Shown: positions 24,142 to 33,590, counted from the stretch's first letter. The stretch is DNA of 36,070 nt from a bacterium (GCA_030426785.1 JAUHXY010000010.1:1-36070); one strand, 5' to 3'. The notes: generated by a model from the sequence alone, not told the origin. Translations and numbers: made by a program.

Positions 24142-25626
24142 TTAGCAGTGATTCGGAACGTTATCCCGTTGCTCGGAGCGCTCTTTTTCGATGGCTTTGA
24201 GCGATTCGAGCGAAACGTCGGGCGTCGGGTACTTGCCGTCAAAACAAGCGTTGCAGAAGCGCTCGATTTTCGGGTTGCCCCGGCGCGCGGCTTGGTTCAT
24301 GGCCTCTTTGTCGAGGTACAGCAGCGCATCGACCCCCAGCATCTTGGCAACCTCGTCGGTCGTGCGGCCGTCGGCGATGAACTCCTTCTTGCTGGCCATG
24401 TCGATGCCGTAGGGGCACGGCGCCACCAACGGCGGGCTGGTCACTCCGAAGTAGACCTTCTTGGCTCCGGCTTCGCGCACCATGTCGACGATGTGCTTCG
24501 ACGTGTTGCCGCGCACGATGGAGTCATCGACGAGCAGGACATCCTTGCCTTTGAACTCGATTTCGATCGTGTTCAGCTTGCGGCGGATCGAACTGCTGCG
24601 AGCGCTCTGGTTCGGCATGATGAACGTGCGCCCGATGTAGCGGTTCTTGACCAAGCCTTCGCGGTAGGTCACGCCCAGGGTCTCCGACATCGCCATGGCC
24701 GCATCCCGCGAGGAATCGGGGATCGGCACCACCACGTCGGGCATGGGCATGCCCGCCTTTTTCCATTGGTCCCCGAGCGCATAACCAAAGCGTTGTCGCG
24801 TGCGGTAGACGCTGACGTCGTCGAGGAAAGAGTCCGGGCGCGCGAAGTACACCCACTCGAAGATGCAGGGGCGGTGCGGCTTGGGATCCACTTTGCGCTG
24901 CACGATCTGGCGGTCCTGGCCGACAAACACCGCCTCGCCGGGTCCGATGTCCAAGGTGCGCTCGTAGCCGTTCACGTCGAGCACCACGCTCTCGGAAGCG
25001 CAGGCGAACCACTTACCGTGTTCGTCGGTCTTCTCGCCAAAGCAGATGGGCTTGATGCCGTAGGGATCGCGGAACGCGACCATGCCCAGGTCGGCGATCG
25101 TAGCGCACACCGAGTAAGCGCCCTTAACCTCGTCGTAGACCCGCTGGACGGCGAAAAACACGTCGTCGACGTCGACCTGGCCGCCTTTGTCGTGGAAGCG
25201 CTCGGCCAAGGCCTGCTGGAAGACGTACAGGATGACCTCCAGGTCGCAGCTCGAGTTCAGGCGCGTGCCCGTGGTGCGGAAGCGTGTGTTGTGCAGCTCG
25301 ACGAAGTTGGTCACGTTGCCGTTGTGCACCATGGCCGTCCCCAGGGGGAAGGTGTGGTGGAAGGGCTGCGCGTCCTCGTTGGAGTTGCCCCCCACGGTGG
25401 GATAGCGCACGTGACCGACTCCGAGGTTGCCGCGCAAGCGCTGCATGTTGGCCTCGTTGAAGACCTCGACCACCAAGCCGAACCCTTTCTTGACGTTGAA
25501 ACGGTCGGTGAAGGTCGTGATGCCGGCAGCATCTTGACCGCGGTGTTGCACGGCCAGAAGGCCTTCGTAAATCTCCTCGGCGACGTCCATACCGTCGGGG
25601 CCGAAGATGCCAATGAATCCGCACAT
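24142..25626 (-). CDS. purF: Amidophosphoribosyltransferase
   Basis: A 494-residue enzyme from ATG 25626; the longer frame to 25749 is rejected because Cys2 must become the N-terminal nucleophile. It converts PRPP and glutamine to phosphoribosylamine, the first step of purine synthesis. The N-terminal glutaminase domain begins MCGFIGIFG. The phosphoribosyltransferase domain has the PRPP loop VLLVDDSIVRGNT (363-375). Cys254, Cys404, Cys458 and Cys461 (the last in CNACFDGKYPT) correspond to the four [4Fe-4S] ligands of the Bacillus-type enzyme. Unlike the Bacillus protein there is no propeptide before the nucleophile. A possible sigma-70 promoter lies at 25668-25695. Confidence 0.96.
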   Translation of the reverse strand: MCGFIGIFGPDGMDVAEEIYEGLLAVQHRGQDAAGITTFTDRFNVKKGFGLVVEVFNEANMQRLRGNLGVGHVRYPTVGGNSNEDAQPFHHTFPLGTAMVHNGNVTNFVELHNTRFRTTGTRLNSSCDLEVILYVFQQALAERFHDKGGQVDVDDVFFAVQRVYDEVKGAYSVCATIADLGMVAFRDPYGIKPICFGEKTDEHGKWFACASESVVLDVNGYERTLDIGPGEAVFVGQDRQIVQRKVDPKPHRPCIFEWVYFARPDSFLDDVSVYRTRQRFGYALGDQWKKAGMPMPDVVVPIPDSSRDAAMAMSETLGVTYREGLVKNRYIGRTFIMPNQSARSSSIRRKLNTIEIEFKGKDVLLVDDSIVRGNTSKHIVDMVREAGAKKVYFGVTSPPLVAPCPYGIDMASKKEFIADGRTTDEVAKMLGVDALLYLDKEAMNQAARRGNPKIERFCNACFDGKYPTPDVSLESLKAIEKERSEQRDNVPNHC

Positions 25627-25667
25627 GGGGGCGAGATGGGGCGCGGGAGAACCGGGCGGGAAGAGGG

Positions 25668-25695
25668 CGTATAGGATACGCGGCCCGGCATGCAA
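25668..25695 (-). promoter_or_regulatory. Possible sigma-70-type promoter for purF
   Basis: On the minus strand TTGCAT (25690-25695) and TATACG (25668-25673) are separated by 16 bases, and a start near 25660 would give a 35-base leader. The -35 match is weak. Confidence 0.3.
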
Positions 25696-25740
25696 CAGGA
25701 AGGCCCAAGACCGGGGCACGCTGGGCTCGCGAAGGGCCCC

Positions 25741-25776
25741 GAAACGCACCCGCCCAGCGCGTGCACGCTGGGCGGG
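25741..25776 (-). terminator. Rho-independent terminator after pepN
   Basis: A perfect 11-bp stem CCCGCCCAGCG / CGCTGGGCGGG (25749-25759 with 25766-25776) is followed on the minus strand by TGCGTTTCGG. It begins about 40 bases after the pepN stop. The T-rich tail is short. Confidence 0.6.
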
Positions 25777-25816
25777 AGGGCGGAGGAAGGCCCCGGAACA
25801 GGGCTTGCTGCGCGGG

Positions 25817-28465
25817 TTAGCCTTTGAGGGCGTTGGCCACGATTTCGAGGGTGTTTTTCGACAACCCCTCGGTCGCGTGGATGCGGTCTAGCTCCGAGCG
25901 CATCTGCGCCTGGCGCTTCGAGTCGTAGCGCCGGTAGGCGTTGAAGGCCCCCACCATGCGGGAGGCCACCTGCGGGTTGATGCCGTCGAGCTTGAGGACC
26001 GCGTCGGCCATCAAGCGATAGCCCGCACCATCCGCCTGGTGGAAGCCGGTGGGGTTGCCGCGGCTGAAGAAACCCAGCACCGAGCGCACCCGGTTGGGGT
26101 TCTTGTAGGAGAAATCGGGGTGCTGCATGAGGGCCTCGACGCGCTCGACGGCACCCGGCAGGCGGTTGGCGGCCTGCATGGAGAACCACTTGTCCAGTAC
26201 CAGCGGGTCCTGCTTCCAGCGCTTGTAGAAGGTCTCGATGGCCTCGCTGTAAGCCGCCCCGCCGACCAGGCCCAAACAGCCCAAGGCGGCCTGCATGTCG
26301 GTCATGTTGTCGGCTAGGTCGAACAGGGTCTTGGCCCACTGCACGTGCTGGGGGTTGCCCGAGCGCACGAGGTAGGCCAAAGCCGCGTTGTTCTCGGCCC
26401 GGCGTTGGATCGAAGCCGGATCGGCGCGATAGGGGCCATCGGCCTTGGTACGCTCGTAGAGGTCGCGCAAGGGGGCTTCGAGGGTCTCACCCAGCTTGCG
26501 CGCCACGAATTCGCGGGCTTCGAACAAGCCATCGGGATCGACCGTTTCCATGCGCTGCTGCAGGATGGTCTCCGAGGGCAGGGTCATGAGCAGGGCCCGC
26601 ATGGAGCCGTCCATGCTTTCGTCGGTCAACACGGCCCGCATGGCTTCCTTGAGCTCCTCGGGCAGCAACATCGTGCGGCCGTTTTGTTGTCGGTCGACCA
26701 GCTCCAAGATCGCGTCGCCGAACAGCTCCTGGGCCGCATCCCAGCGGTTGAAGCTGTCGCGGTCGTGCGCCATCAAGAAGCTCAACTCCCGCGCCGAGCG
26801 CGAGATACGCAGGTCCACCGGCGCGGAGAAGCCGCGCAGCAGAGATGGGCTGGGTTCGTTGGAGAGGCCCACGAAAACAAAAGACTGCTGGAACTCCGTC
26901 ACCTCAAGCACTCGCTCCAAGCAGGCTTGGTCGGGGTTTTCCCCTTCGAGCAACGTCGACATCTCCGAACCATCGGAGTCGAGCAACGCCATGCGCACGG
27001 GGATGTGCAGGGGTTGGAAGGACTCCAGCTCCTGGCCCCGCGGGCAGTGCTGGCGGAAGAGCAAGGTGAAACGCCCGCGCTCTTTGTCCCAATGGCGCTC
27101 GACCTCGAGCACCGGCGTACCCGCCTGCAGGTACCAGTTTTCGAACTGGGTCAGATCCTTGCCCGACGCGTCCGCCATGGCCGCACGGAAATCATCGCAC
27201 GTCACAGCGTTTCCGTCGTGGCGCTCGAAGTACAGGTCCATCCCCTTTCGGAACGCTTCCGCCCCGATCAAGGTGTGGACCATACGAATGACCTCCGAGC
27301 CTTTTTCGTACACCGTCGCGGTGTAGAAGTTGTCCATTTCGAGGTAGGACTCGGGGCGGATGGGGTGCGCCATCGGGCCCGCATCCTCGGGGAACTGCGC
27401 CGACCGCAAGGTGCGCACATCGGAAATGCGCTTGACCGCGCGCGAGGTCATGTCCGAGGTGAACTCTTGGTCGCGGAAGACGGTCAGGCCTTCTTTGAGC
27501 GTCAACTGGAACCAATCGCGGCAGGTGACGCGGTTGCCGGTCCAGTTGTGGAAGTATTCGTGGGCGATGACCCCTTCCACCCCTTCGTAATCGTCGTCGG
27601 TCGCCGTTTCGGGCCGCGCCAAAACGAACTTGGAGTTGAAGATATTCAGCCCCTTGTTCTCCATGGCGCCCATGTTGAAGTCGCCGACCGCCACGATCAT
27701 GTAGATGTCGAGGTCGTACTCGAGGCCGAACACCTCTTCGTCCCACTTCATCGACTTTTGCAGGGACTGCAGCGCGTGTTCGCAGGAGTCGATGTTTTGC
27801 GGCTCGACCCAGATCTCGAGGGCGACCTTGCGCCCCGACATCGTCGTGAACGTACCCGCGTGACACTTGAGATTGCCCGCCACCAAAGCGAATAGATAGC
27901 TGGGCTTTCTAAACGGATCCTCCCAACGCACGCGGTGACGTCCGTCGCCCAGGTCCTCTTCCGACACCCGGTTGCCGTTGGACAACATGACCGGATACTT
28001 CTCCTGACTGCCCGTGATGGTCGTGCTGTACTTCGCCATCACGTCCGGGCGATCCAGGAACCAAGTGATGCGCCGGAAGCCCTCGGCCTCGCACTGGGTG
28101 CAGAAGTTCCCGCTGGACCGATACAAGCCGCTGAGCGAGGTGTTGTTCTCGGGGTGAATGCGCACCCGCGTCTTCAACGTGAAGGTGTCGGGCACCGACT
28201 GGATCGTCAGCGCTTCGGCCTCCGCCTCCCACTGGTGGCTCGGCCACGCCTGGCCGTCCACCTCCACCGCGAGGGTCTCGAGCTCTTCGCCGTTCAAAAC
28301 CAACGGCCGCTCGTGCGACCCGTTGCGTCGGAAGGCGATGGTGGCGACCACTTCGGTCCCGTCTTCACCGAGCTCGAACTCCAGATCGACCGTGTCGATC
28401 CAAAAGTCGGGTTCCCGATAGTCCTTGCGAAATTTGCGTTGCGCGGCGGCTTCCGTCTGCGTCAT
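25817..28465 (-). CDS. pepN: Aminopeptidase N (M1 family)
   Basis: An 882-residue enzyme from ATG 28465 (E. coli PepN has 870); the open frame to 28702 would overlap the upstream gene and has no family match. The M1 domain shows the substrate-binding GAMEN motif (266-270) and the zinc site HEYFH (His302, His306, catalytic Glu303) with third ligand Glu325 in LKEG. The C-terminal part is the helical ERAP/PepN superhelix. It removes N-terminal residues from peptides in the cytoplasm, with broad specificity for Ala, Arg and Lys. No signal peptide is seen, as expected. It is probably monocistronic: a terminator follows and a weak promoter lies in front. Confidence 0.95.
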   Translation of the reverse strand: MTQTEAAAQRKFRKDYREPDFWIDTVDLEFELGEDGTEVVATIAFRRNGSHERPLVLNGEELETLAVEVDGQAWPSHQWEAEAEALTIQSVPDTFTLKTRVRIHPENNTSLSGLYRSSGNFCTQCEAEGFRRITWFLDRPDVMAKYSTTITGSQEKYPVMLSNGNRVSEEDLGDGRHRVRWEDPFRKPSYLFALVAGNLKCHAGTFTTMSGRKVALEIWVEPQNIDSCEHALQSLQKSMKWDEEVFGLEYDLDIYMIVAVGDFNMGAMENKGLNIFNSKFVLARPETATDDDYEGVEGVIAHEYFHNWTGNRVTCRDWFQLTLKEGLTVFRDQEFTSDMTSRAVKRISDVRTLRSAQFPEDAGPMAHPIRPESYLEMDNFYTATVYEKGSEVIRMVHTLIGAEAFRKGMDLYFERHDGNAVTCDDFRAAMADASGKDLTQFENWYLQAGTPVLEVERHWDKERGRFTLLFRQHCPRGQELESFQPLHIPVRMALLDSDGSEMSTLLEGENPDQACLERVLEVTEFQQSFVFVGLSNEPSPSLLRGFSAPVDLRISRSARELSFLMAHDRDSFNRWDAAQELFGDAILELVDRQQNGRTMLLPEELKEAMRAVLTDESMDGSMRALLMTLPSETILQQRMETVDPDGLFEAREFVARKLGETLEAPLRDLYERTKADGPYRADPASIQRRAENNAALAYLVRSGNPQHVQWAKTLFDLADNMTDMQAALGCLGLVGGAAYSEAIETFYKRWKQDPLVLDKWFSMQAANRLPGAVERVEALMQHPDFSYKNPNRVRSVLGFFSRGNPTGFHQADGAGYRLMADAVLKLDGINPQVASRMVGAFNAYRRYDSKRQAQMRSELDRIHATEGLSKNTLEIVANALKG

Positions 28466-28493
28466 GGCGATGTCCTGGGCTGGGTGTGCGCCT

Positions 28494-28521
28494 AGAATAG
28501 CGCTCCTCCCCAAGGGGTAAA
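28494..28521 (-). promoter_or_regulatory. Possible sigma-70-type promoter for pepN
   Basis: On the minus strand TTTACC (28516-28521) and TATTCT (28494-28499) are 16 bases apart, each matching four of six consensus positions. It lies 29 bases before ATG 28465. Confidence 0.3.
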
Positions 28522-28622
28522 CCGGCAACCCACCTTTCCAAGGTCCGGAGCGCACAGAAACCCGCCCAACCAGCACACGAAGGCGCCGCAGAGTGCACAA
28601 ACCGCGCGCAAGGGTCCGGGAT

Positions 28623-31166
28623 TTACTCGCCTTGAATCGAATCGGGAAGGGTGACGAAAGCCGCACCGCTCGAGGTGGTTTGGATCGGCACAAAGGTCCC
28701 ATCTACTTCTACCTCGCGAATGCGCTTCGACACCCCATGAACCCACCTACGGTCGGGAGGGGACTTGGGTTTCCAGGTCAGGGCACGGCTGTGGTAGTTG
28801 GAGTCCACCGAGAGATCGTGGTCCTCGTCGGCCGCATGGATTTGAATGTGGCGCAGGGCTTGGCTCGAGCCTTCCCAACGCAACTCGACCCCTTGCATTG
28901 CAAAATGCCGAGAGTGGCCGGGCAGTACCGACCCCACCAAGAGAAAGCCCGTCGTATTGCCCCACGCCAAACGATGGGGACGATGCTCGGGAAGGCCTAC
29001 CAACAACAGGTCGGGCACCGGGTCCCCGGAAGCAATGCGATAGGTTCCCGAGGCATCCAAGGGAATGCGAATCGCCTCGTTGTTGAAGACCAGGGACGGT
29101 CGCCAATCCTCTTCGCCTGGCTTCGCGTGCCGCAGTCCGTACATCGGCACGACGAATGGCCTGCCTTTCAGTTCACTGGAAACCGTAATGCGGCCCTCGA
29201 TCGCTTGCGCGCTGGACCAACCGGAATTCCAGGTCATGCGTGTCGCTTCGCCCGCCTTCACCTCCGCCCATCCCGACTGGACTGGCGTGGCATCACTCGG
29301 AGCCCGAAACGCGTGCATCGCCGTGACTCGGGTCCAGCTTTCCGGTCCCACCACGTAGCGGCCCGGTGCCAATCCATCGATCTCCCACTCCGAAGCCTCC
29401 GCGGGTCGCCCGGGTAACCATTGGTAGGTGTGTAGAGAACGAGCGCCGATCCAAACCAAGGATTCCGCCGGAACCGAATCGATCCGCACGGATCCCGTGC
29501 TGACCGGTAAGTGCAGGGTGACGATGTCTTGGTTCTGCCATTCGGACGCGGGAATCACCTGTGTGCCGAAGTCCGTTTCGACCGTCAAGTCCCCATCCAT
29601 CCAGTCGAACGGTCCATAGACCCCCGGGCTCATACCATCCTCGCCGTGACGGGCGGTTTCCAAAGAGAGTTGGTGGGTGTCGCTATAAACCCAGATTCGG
29701 CCCTGGTAAGGATTTCCGTCTTCGAACAGCACTTGCAAGGAACGGATCTTCGCGGGCTGCAAGCGAATCGGCCCGTGGGATCGACCGCTGCGGTAGGCTT
29801 CCCAATCATCCAACGCAAACGGCTGATAGCCCTCGACCCACAGGGTAGGAATGGGAGACCCACTCCTCTTGCCGAGTTCGTCGAACTTACCGTTGGCGGG
29901 GAAGCGGATCTTGCCCTCCACCACCTTGAACGGAAGGGAGCGAGCGACCTGGTTTTGGGTGCGGCTCACCCTAGGCGAGCTGAGATAGCGAGCTGCGTTG
30001 GTGCCAGAGGCGCCACCCTGGCCGCTGGCCGGTGCTTTGAGCGCGAAGGTCTTGTCATGGACCGGCGAGTCATCGACCGCATCGAGCACCAAGAGATAGC
30101 GCGCGTCTCGGTGCACGTAGACCGTGATCGGCGACTCGGTTTGTAACTCGACCGCCAGTCGCGCCGAGCCTTGCTGGCGCTGTTTCGGAGTCAGTTCTTG
30201 CTGCAAACTCCAGATCGTTTCTTGTACCGCCGTCGGTTGGCGCAACAACGCATGCCCTTGGGCCTGCGGAATGCGCAGCCAGCCCTCTTCGTCGGTCGTG
30301 GCGTGTTGCGAACCCGCGTCCAGGCGAGTAGCGTCGAGCCATTCCACCGGCTGATCGGAGCAAGGCTCCCCCGTAGCCCCATCCACGAATCGTAGGCGGG
30401 CACAACGCTCGGGCAAGACCACGACTTGATCGACCCCCGGTTCGACAAACACCGCCACACTGGGTCCGGTCTCGGCCTCCCAATACACCGTAGCGATCAT
30501 CGTTTGCCCTGCGGAAACCTGGCTCCAACCCGCGGTATCCGTCAGGTTTCGAAACAAGGGCGTGCGCCCATTCAGCTCGGTGGACTGGGATTCGCCGATC
30601 ACCGCTTCGCCAACGGAGATCCCCTTGTCCAACCAGTGGACCGCCTTGCCCTCCAGGGGTTGTCCTTCAGAATCTTGCACCCTCAATCGGGCCGTGCCTG
30701 TAGGGGTCATTTCGATCACCCCAATCTCGGCAGCATTCGGCGATCGTTCCAGCGTCTGGGTTTGGTAACCCCGCGCGGAGATTCGGTAGGTCACCGAGAC
30801 CTCGTGGCGGGCGTTTGGAGGCAAACGGAATTCCCCATCGGGCAAAGTCGTAACCACCACACCCTCCTTTTCAGCGACCCGCGCCCGCAACGGTTGGCGT
30901 GTCACGGCATCGATCACCCTGCCGGTGCGAGAGGTCCGGGATTCGGAGGGCAAGTCGATGGCAGCCTGCGTGCTTTGGCGGGGAGTCACTGCGATCTCTT
31001 CAGTGTCAGGAAGGCTCTGCGACGAAGGTTCGCTCGCCGCAAGACCGGGATCAGGCCCCAACGGAGTGAGCGAGGGTTCTTGGTGGCGATCGCCTGGCCA
31101 GAACCAACCGACTACAAGGCATACGACCCCAACCAAGACAAACAGACCGCCATTCCTTTGAATCAT
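28623..31166 (-). CDS. Large membrane-anchored protein with carboxypeptidase-regulatory-like domain
   Basis: An 847-residue protein from ATG 31166 (a GTG at 31193 is a less likely start). A single N-terminal helix (about residues 8-24, LFVLVGVVCLVVGWFW) anchors a wholly extracytoplasmic body. Near residues 80-150 a CarboxypepD_reg-like sandwich is visible: RTGRVIDAVTRQPLRARV, PDGEFRLPP, then ISARGYQTQTL. The pattern TGTARLRVQDSEGQPLEGKAVHW suggests a second such unit, and many later segments look like beta-sandwiches. No catalytic or anchoring motif is seen. Codon use and content are similar to the partial gene at position 2. It lies upstream of pepN, 157 bp away, and diverges from the macrodomain gene. 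Probably a structural or adhesion protein of the periplasm; function unknown. Confidence 0.8.
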   Translation of the reverse strand: MIQRNGGLFVLVGVVCLVVGWFWPGDRHQEPSLTPLGPDPGLAASEPSSQSLPDTEEIAVTPRQSTQAAIDLPSESRTSRTGRVIDAVTRQPLRARVAEKEGVVVTTLPDGEFRLPPNARHEVSVTYRISARGYQTQTLERSPNAAEIGVIEMTPTGTARLRVQDSEGQPLEGKAVHWLDKGISVGEAVIGESQSTELNGRTPLFRNLTDTAGWSQVSAGQTMIATVYWEAETGPSVAVFVEPGVDQVVVLPERCARLRFVDGATGEPCSDQPVEWLDATRLDAGSQHATTDEEGWLRIPQAQGHALLRQPTAVQETIWSLQQELTPKQRQQGSARLAVELQTESPITVYVHRDARYLLVLDAVDDSPVHDKTFALKAPASGQGGASGTNAARYLSSPRVSRTQNQVARSLPFKVVEGKIRFPANGKFDELGKRSGSPIPTLWVEGYQPFALDDWEAYRSGRSHGPIRLQPAKIRSLQVLFEDGNPYQGRIWVYSDTHQLSLETARHGEDGMSPGVYGPFDWMDGDLTVETDFGTQVIPASEWQNQDIVTLHLPVSTGSVRIDSVPAESLVWIGARSLHTYQWLPGRPAEASEWEIDGLAPGRYVVGPESWTRVTAMHAFRAPSDATPVQSGWAEVKAGEATRMTWNSGWSSAQAIEGRITVSSELKGRPFVVPMYGLRHAKPGEEDWRPSLVFNNEAIRIPLDASGTYRIASGDPVPDLLLVGLPEHRPHRLAWGNTTGFLLVGSVLPGHSRHFAMQGVELRWEGSSQALRHIQIHAADEDHDLSVDSNYHSRALTWKPKSPPDRRWVHGVSKRIREVEVDGTFVPIQTTSSGAAFVTLPDSIQGE

Positions 31167-31339
31167 GATGCACCCTGCGCAAGGACGGCCCACCCATCTG
31201 ACGGGCTGAACATGCGGACTTTAGCTTACTTCAAAGCTAGCTTCGTGAGTTGGTCCGGGTTTGCTTGTACCCTTTGCCCAGCCCTGGCTAGTGGGGCCCT
31301 CGCCGGTCGTTGGCAGGACTTGGTCCTCAAACCTTTACC

Positions 31340-31858
31340 ATGAAAGATTCGAGCCTGCGCGTTCAGGTTGGCGACATCACGAAGCTCCATGTAGACGCGA
31401 TCGTCAATGCGGCCAATACCAGTCTATTGGGCGGCGGTGGAGTCCATGGGGCCATTCATCGCGCGGCCGGGCCGGAGCTGGTGGCGGCTTGTCGGGAGTT
31501 GCGCGGGTGCAAGACGGGCCAAGCCAAATGGACGCCTGGATTTCGGCTGCCCGCAAAGTTTGTGGTGCACACGCCGGGTCCGGTTTGGAACGGCGGCACG
31601 CATGGGGAGGCAGAGTTGCTCGAAAGCTGCTACAGAAGGTCCCTCGAATTCGCCCAGGCACAGCGCTGGTCCAGCATGGCGTTCCCCTGCATTTCGACGG
31701 GGATCTTCCGGTTTCCGAAAGACCTCGCCGCCCAGATCGCGGTGCGCACGATTCGCGACTGGCAAAGCGAGCACGAGTTCCCCCGCGAAGTGATTCTGTG
31801 TGCCTACTCGGAAGAGGACGCTAGCTATCTGCGGACCGCCTTGGAGCCGAGCGAGTGA
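31340..31858 (+). CDS. Macrodomain protein (O-acetyl-ADP-ribose deacetylase-like)
   Basis: A 172-residue single macrodomain from ATG 31340. Hallmarks are [19 protein letters not shown] (Asn23 and Asn26), the glycine loop [36 protein letters not shown] and [13 protein letters not shown], all in the YmdB/MacroD order. These enzymes hydrolyse O-acetyl-ADP-ribose or remove ADP-ribose from proteins. The position after GGGGV, an Asp in E. coli YmdB (Asp35) and MacroD1, is His36 here, so activity may be altered. It diverges from the large anchored protein and stands alone. The frame open to 31310 adds only ten residues. Confidence 0.92.
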   Translation: MKDSSLRVQVGDITKLHVDAIVNAANTSLLGGGGVHGAIHRAAGPELVAACRELRGCKTGQAKWTPGFRLPAKFVVHTPGPVWNGGTHGEAELLESCYRRSLEFAQAQRWSSMAFPCISTGIFRFPKDLAAQIAVRTIRDWQSEHEFPREVILCAYSEEDASYLRTALEPSE

Positions 31859-32297
31859 GCCGCAGCGGCCCACTACCTGAGAAGGTGGTACGTACGCAAA
31901 GCCAGCGGCTCCCCTCCCCGTCCACGCGGAACGGAAAGCTGCCCCGGCCGCGCTCCCCCCTCGTCGCTTGGGTGGACGCTTGGGAGTGACTCCGGGCGCC
32001 GTCCCATGGGCGCAACGACCAGGCGCCCGAAGGCCCGACCCACAACCCACCTCGCGCCCGCACTTTCCCAATCCGATCCAGCCCGCTCGCCGCGCCACGA
32101 CTCTGGGCCCAGGGCCGGAATCCACCCCAAGACCCTTGTTTTGCGCATTGCCGGGGCCCCAAGCAGGTGGAGGCGCCTTGGGGCGGCGAAAAAACCCTTA
32201 CAGACCGAAACGTTTCCTTACATGCCAAATCGGAATTCCGAGCTAGGCTGGAAGCCCTGCTGGGGCAAACAAACCAAACCCCAAACCCAACAACTCC
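31859..32297. other. 439-bp non-coding stretch before the propeller gene
   Basis: No convincing gene is seen here. Open frames on both strands lack family features and are high-GC shadows. The right half holds an A-rich leader (GGGGCAAACAAACCAAACCC before ATG 32298) and a perfect 12-bp palindrome TCGGAATTCCGA at 32230-32241. A long 5' leader or a small RNA is possible but unsupported. Confidence 0.5.
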
Positions 32298-33527
32298 ATG
32301 AAAAAAGCACTCTCCTTTGCGGCTCTGCTGGCCACCGCGCCGGTTGCTGTCGCCCAGTCCACCGTGGTCGGCATCGACTTGCGGGGAACCGACCATACCT
32401 TCACGTCTGACACTGCGGACTTCCTGAACAACTGGGTTCAAGGTCCGGACACGACAGGCCAAGTGGTGTACGCCCTGGACTTCGACGCTACGGCGACGAC
32501 GTTGTACGGCCTGAACTACAACACCTCGGAATATGGAACGCTCGACATCGCGACGGGCGTGTTTACAACCCTAGGCACCACCAACATCCCGTTGAGCACG
32601 GCTCGCGGGCTGACCGCTCACCCCAACGGCACCGACTGGTACGTCATCGCCGATGCGGGTAGCGACAACGAACTGTGGGTGGGTGACATCACCACCGGTA
32701 CGTTCACCTCCCTGGGCATCACCGCTACCGCGCAATCCCTCATCGACATCGCTTGTGACAGCCAGGGCAACCTGTTTGCGCACAGCATCACCGATGACAA
32801 CCTGTACTCGCTCGACCCGACCACCGCGGCCGCGACCATCATCGGCCCCCTCGGTGCGGACATCAACTTCGCGCAAGGCATGGACTTCGACTGGTCCACG
32901 GACACCCTGTACGCCACGCTGTACACGGGCGGCGGCGCCGGTCAGTTCGTTTCGCTCGACACGACGACGGGTGGCATCCTGACCACCGTGGCCACCGACT
33001 TCTTGAACGCCGAAATGGAAATGGCGATGCAAGTTCCCGCCGGAGGCGATCCGGGCGTCGGCACGCCCTTCTGCGATCCGATGGACATCAACTCGACCGG
33101 CCAATCCACTCAGATGACGGGTTCGTTGACCGCGCCGGGTGGATCCGGTTTGCACTTGGAAGCCGTCAACGGTCCGCCGACCGAGTTTGGCTACTTCCTG
33201 GTGGGTACCGCTCCCGATGATCCGGGCCTCGTGATCAGCAACGGCCGTCTGTGCCTGTCGATCACCGGCGGCAACGTGTTCGGACGCTACAACGTCAGCG
33301 GTGGTCCGCTGAACTCGATCGGTGCGTTTGATGCCAGCGGCGTCATGCAAAACCTGGTCAGCACCTCCAGCGTCGGTTCGGGCTACGACGTGCCCTCCAC
33401 CGTCCCGATCCCCGGCTCGCCGACCATCACCGCGGGTTCCACCTGGCACTTCCAGTTGTGGCACCGCGACACCCCGGCTGGCGCCGGTGCGTCGAACTTC
33501 TCCAACGGCCTGAGCGTAATGTTCTAG
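32298..33527 (+). CDS. Secreted beta-propeller-like protein with lineage-type C-terminal domain
   Basis: A 409-residue protein. The signal peptide MKKALSFAALLATAPVAVAQ is followed by about 230 residues of repeated blades such as LYALDFDATATTLYGL, LDIATGVFTTLGT, LWVGDITTGTFTSLG and FVSLDTTTGGILTTV. This looks like a DUF4394/NHL-type propeller. The final 155 residues (from GTPFC to LSVMF) are the domain also found at the end of the beta-helix protein at 4819-6861. No membrane helix is present, so it is probably exported to the surface or medium. A strong terminator follows directly, so it is monocistronic. The ligand is unknown. Confidence 0.85.
   Translation: MKKALSFAALLATAPVAVAQSTVVGIDLRGTDHTFTSDTADFLNNWVQGPDTTGQVVYALDFDATATTLYGLNYNTSEYGTLDIATGVFTTLGTTNIPLSTARGLTAHPNGTDWYVIADAGSDNELWVGDITTGTFTSLGITATAQSLIDIACDSQGNLFAHSITDDNLYSLDPTTAAATIIGPLGADINFAQGMDFDWSTDTLYATLYTGGGAGQFVSLDTTTGGILTTVATDFLNAEMEMAMQVPAGGDPGVGTPFCDPMDINSTGQSTQMTGSLTAPGGSGLHLEAVNGPPTEFGYFLVGTAPDDPGLVISNGRLCLSITGGNVFGRYNVSGGPLNSIGAFDASGVMQNLVSTSSVGSGYDVPSTVPIPGSPTITAGSTWHFQLWHRDTPAGAGASNFSNGLSVMF
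33060..33524 (+). other. Shared C-terminal domain, copy 2 (155 aa)
   Basis: This domain aligns over its full length with copy 1 (4822-5271). Identical or near-identical blocks include GSGLHLEA, EFGYFLVG, VGSG-DVPS-VPI and QLWHRDTPAG, with both Cys conserved. The two host proteins share nothing else, which marks it as an independent module. Confidence 0.8.
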
Positions 33528-33544
33528 GCGGAGAAGACTCTTTC

Positions 33545-33590
33545 AGCGGGCGGCATCGACCTCGGGTCGGTGCCGCCCGCTTCCCTTTAA
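33545..33590 (+). terminator. Strong hairpin terminator after the propeller gene
   Basis: A 17-bp stem (33545-33561 with 33565-33581, a single G-U pair, three-base loop) followed by TTCCCTTTAA lies 18 bases after the stop. It is between convergent genes, so it may also shield the radical SAM gene. Confidence 0.75.

Noticed and set aside
24148-25674. 508-codon plus-strand frame opposite purF
   Set aside because: PurF motifs on the minus strand are complete; the plus frame shows none.
26345-27895. 516-codon plus-strand frame opposite pepN
   Set aside because: A shadow of the M1 aminopeptidase, no features of its own.
31859-32297. Open frames on both strands in the gap before the propeller gene
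   Set aside because: They are Arg/Pro/Gly-rich, overlap each other and extend into real genes in other frames.
33060-33524. PEP-CTERM, LPXTG or T9SS tail on the propeller protein
   Set aside because: There is no hydrophobic helix with a basic end, no LPXTG, and the conserved blocks do not match the T9SS CTD as I know it.
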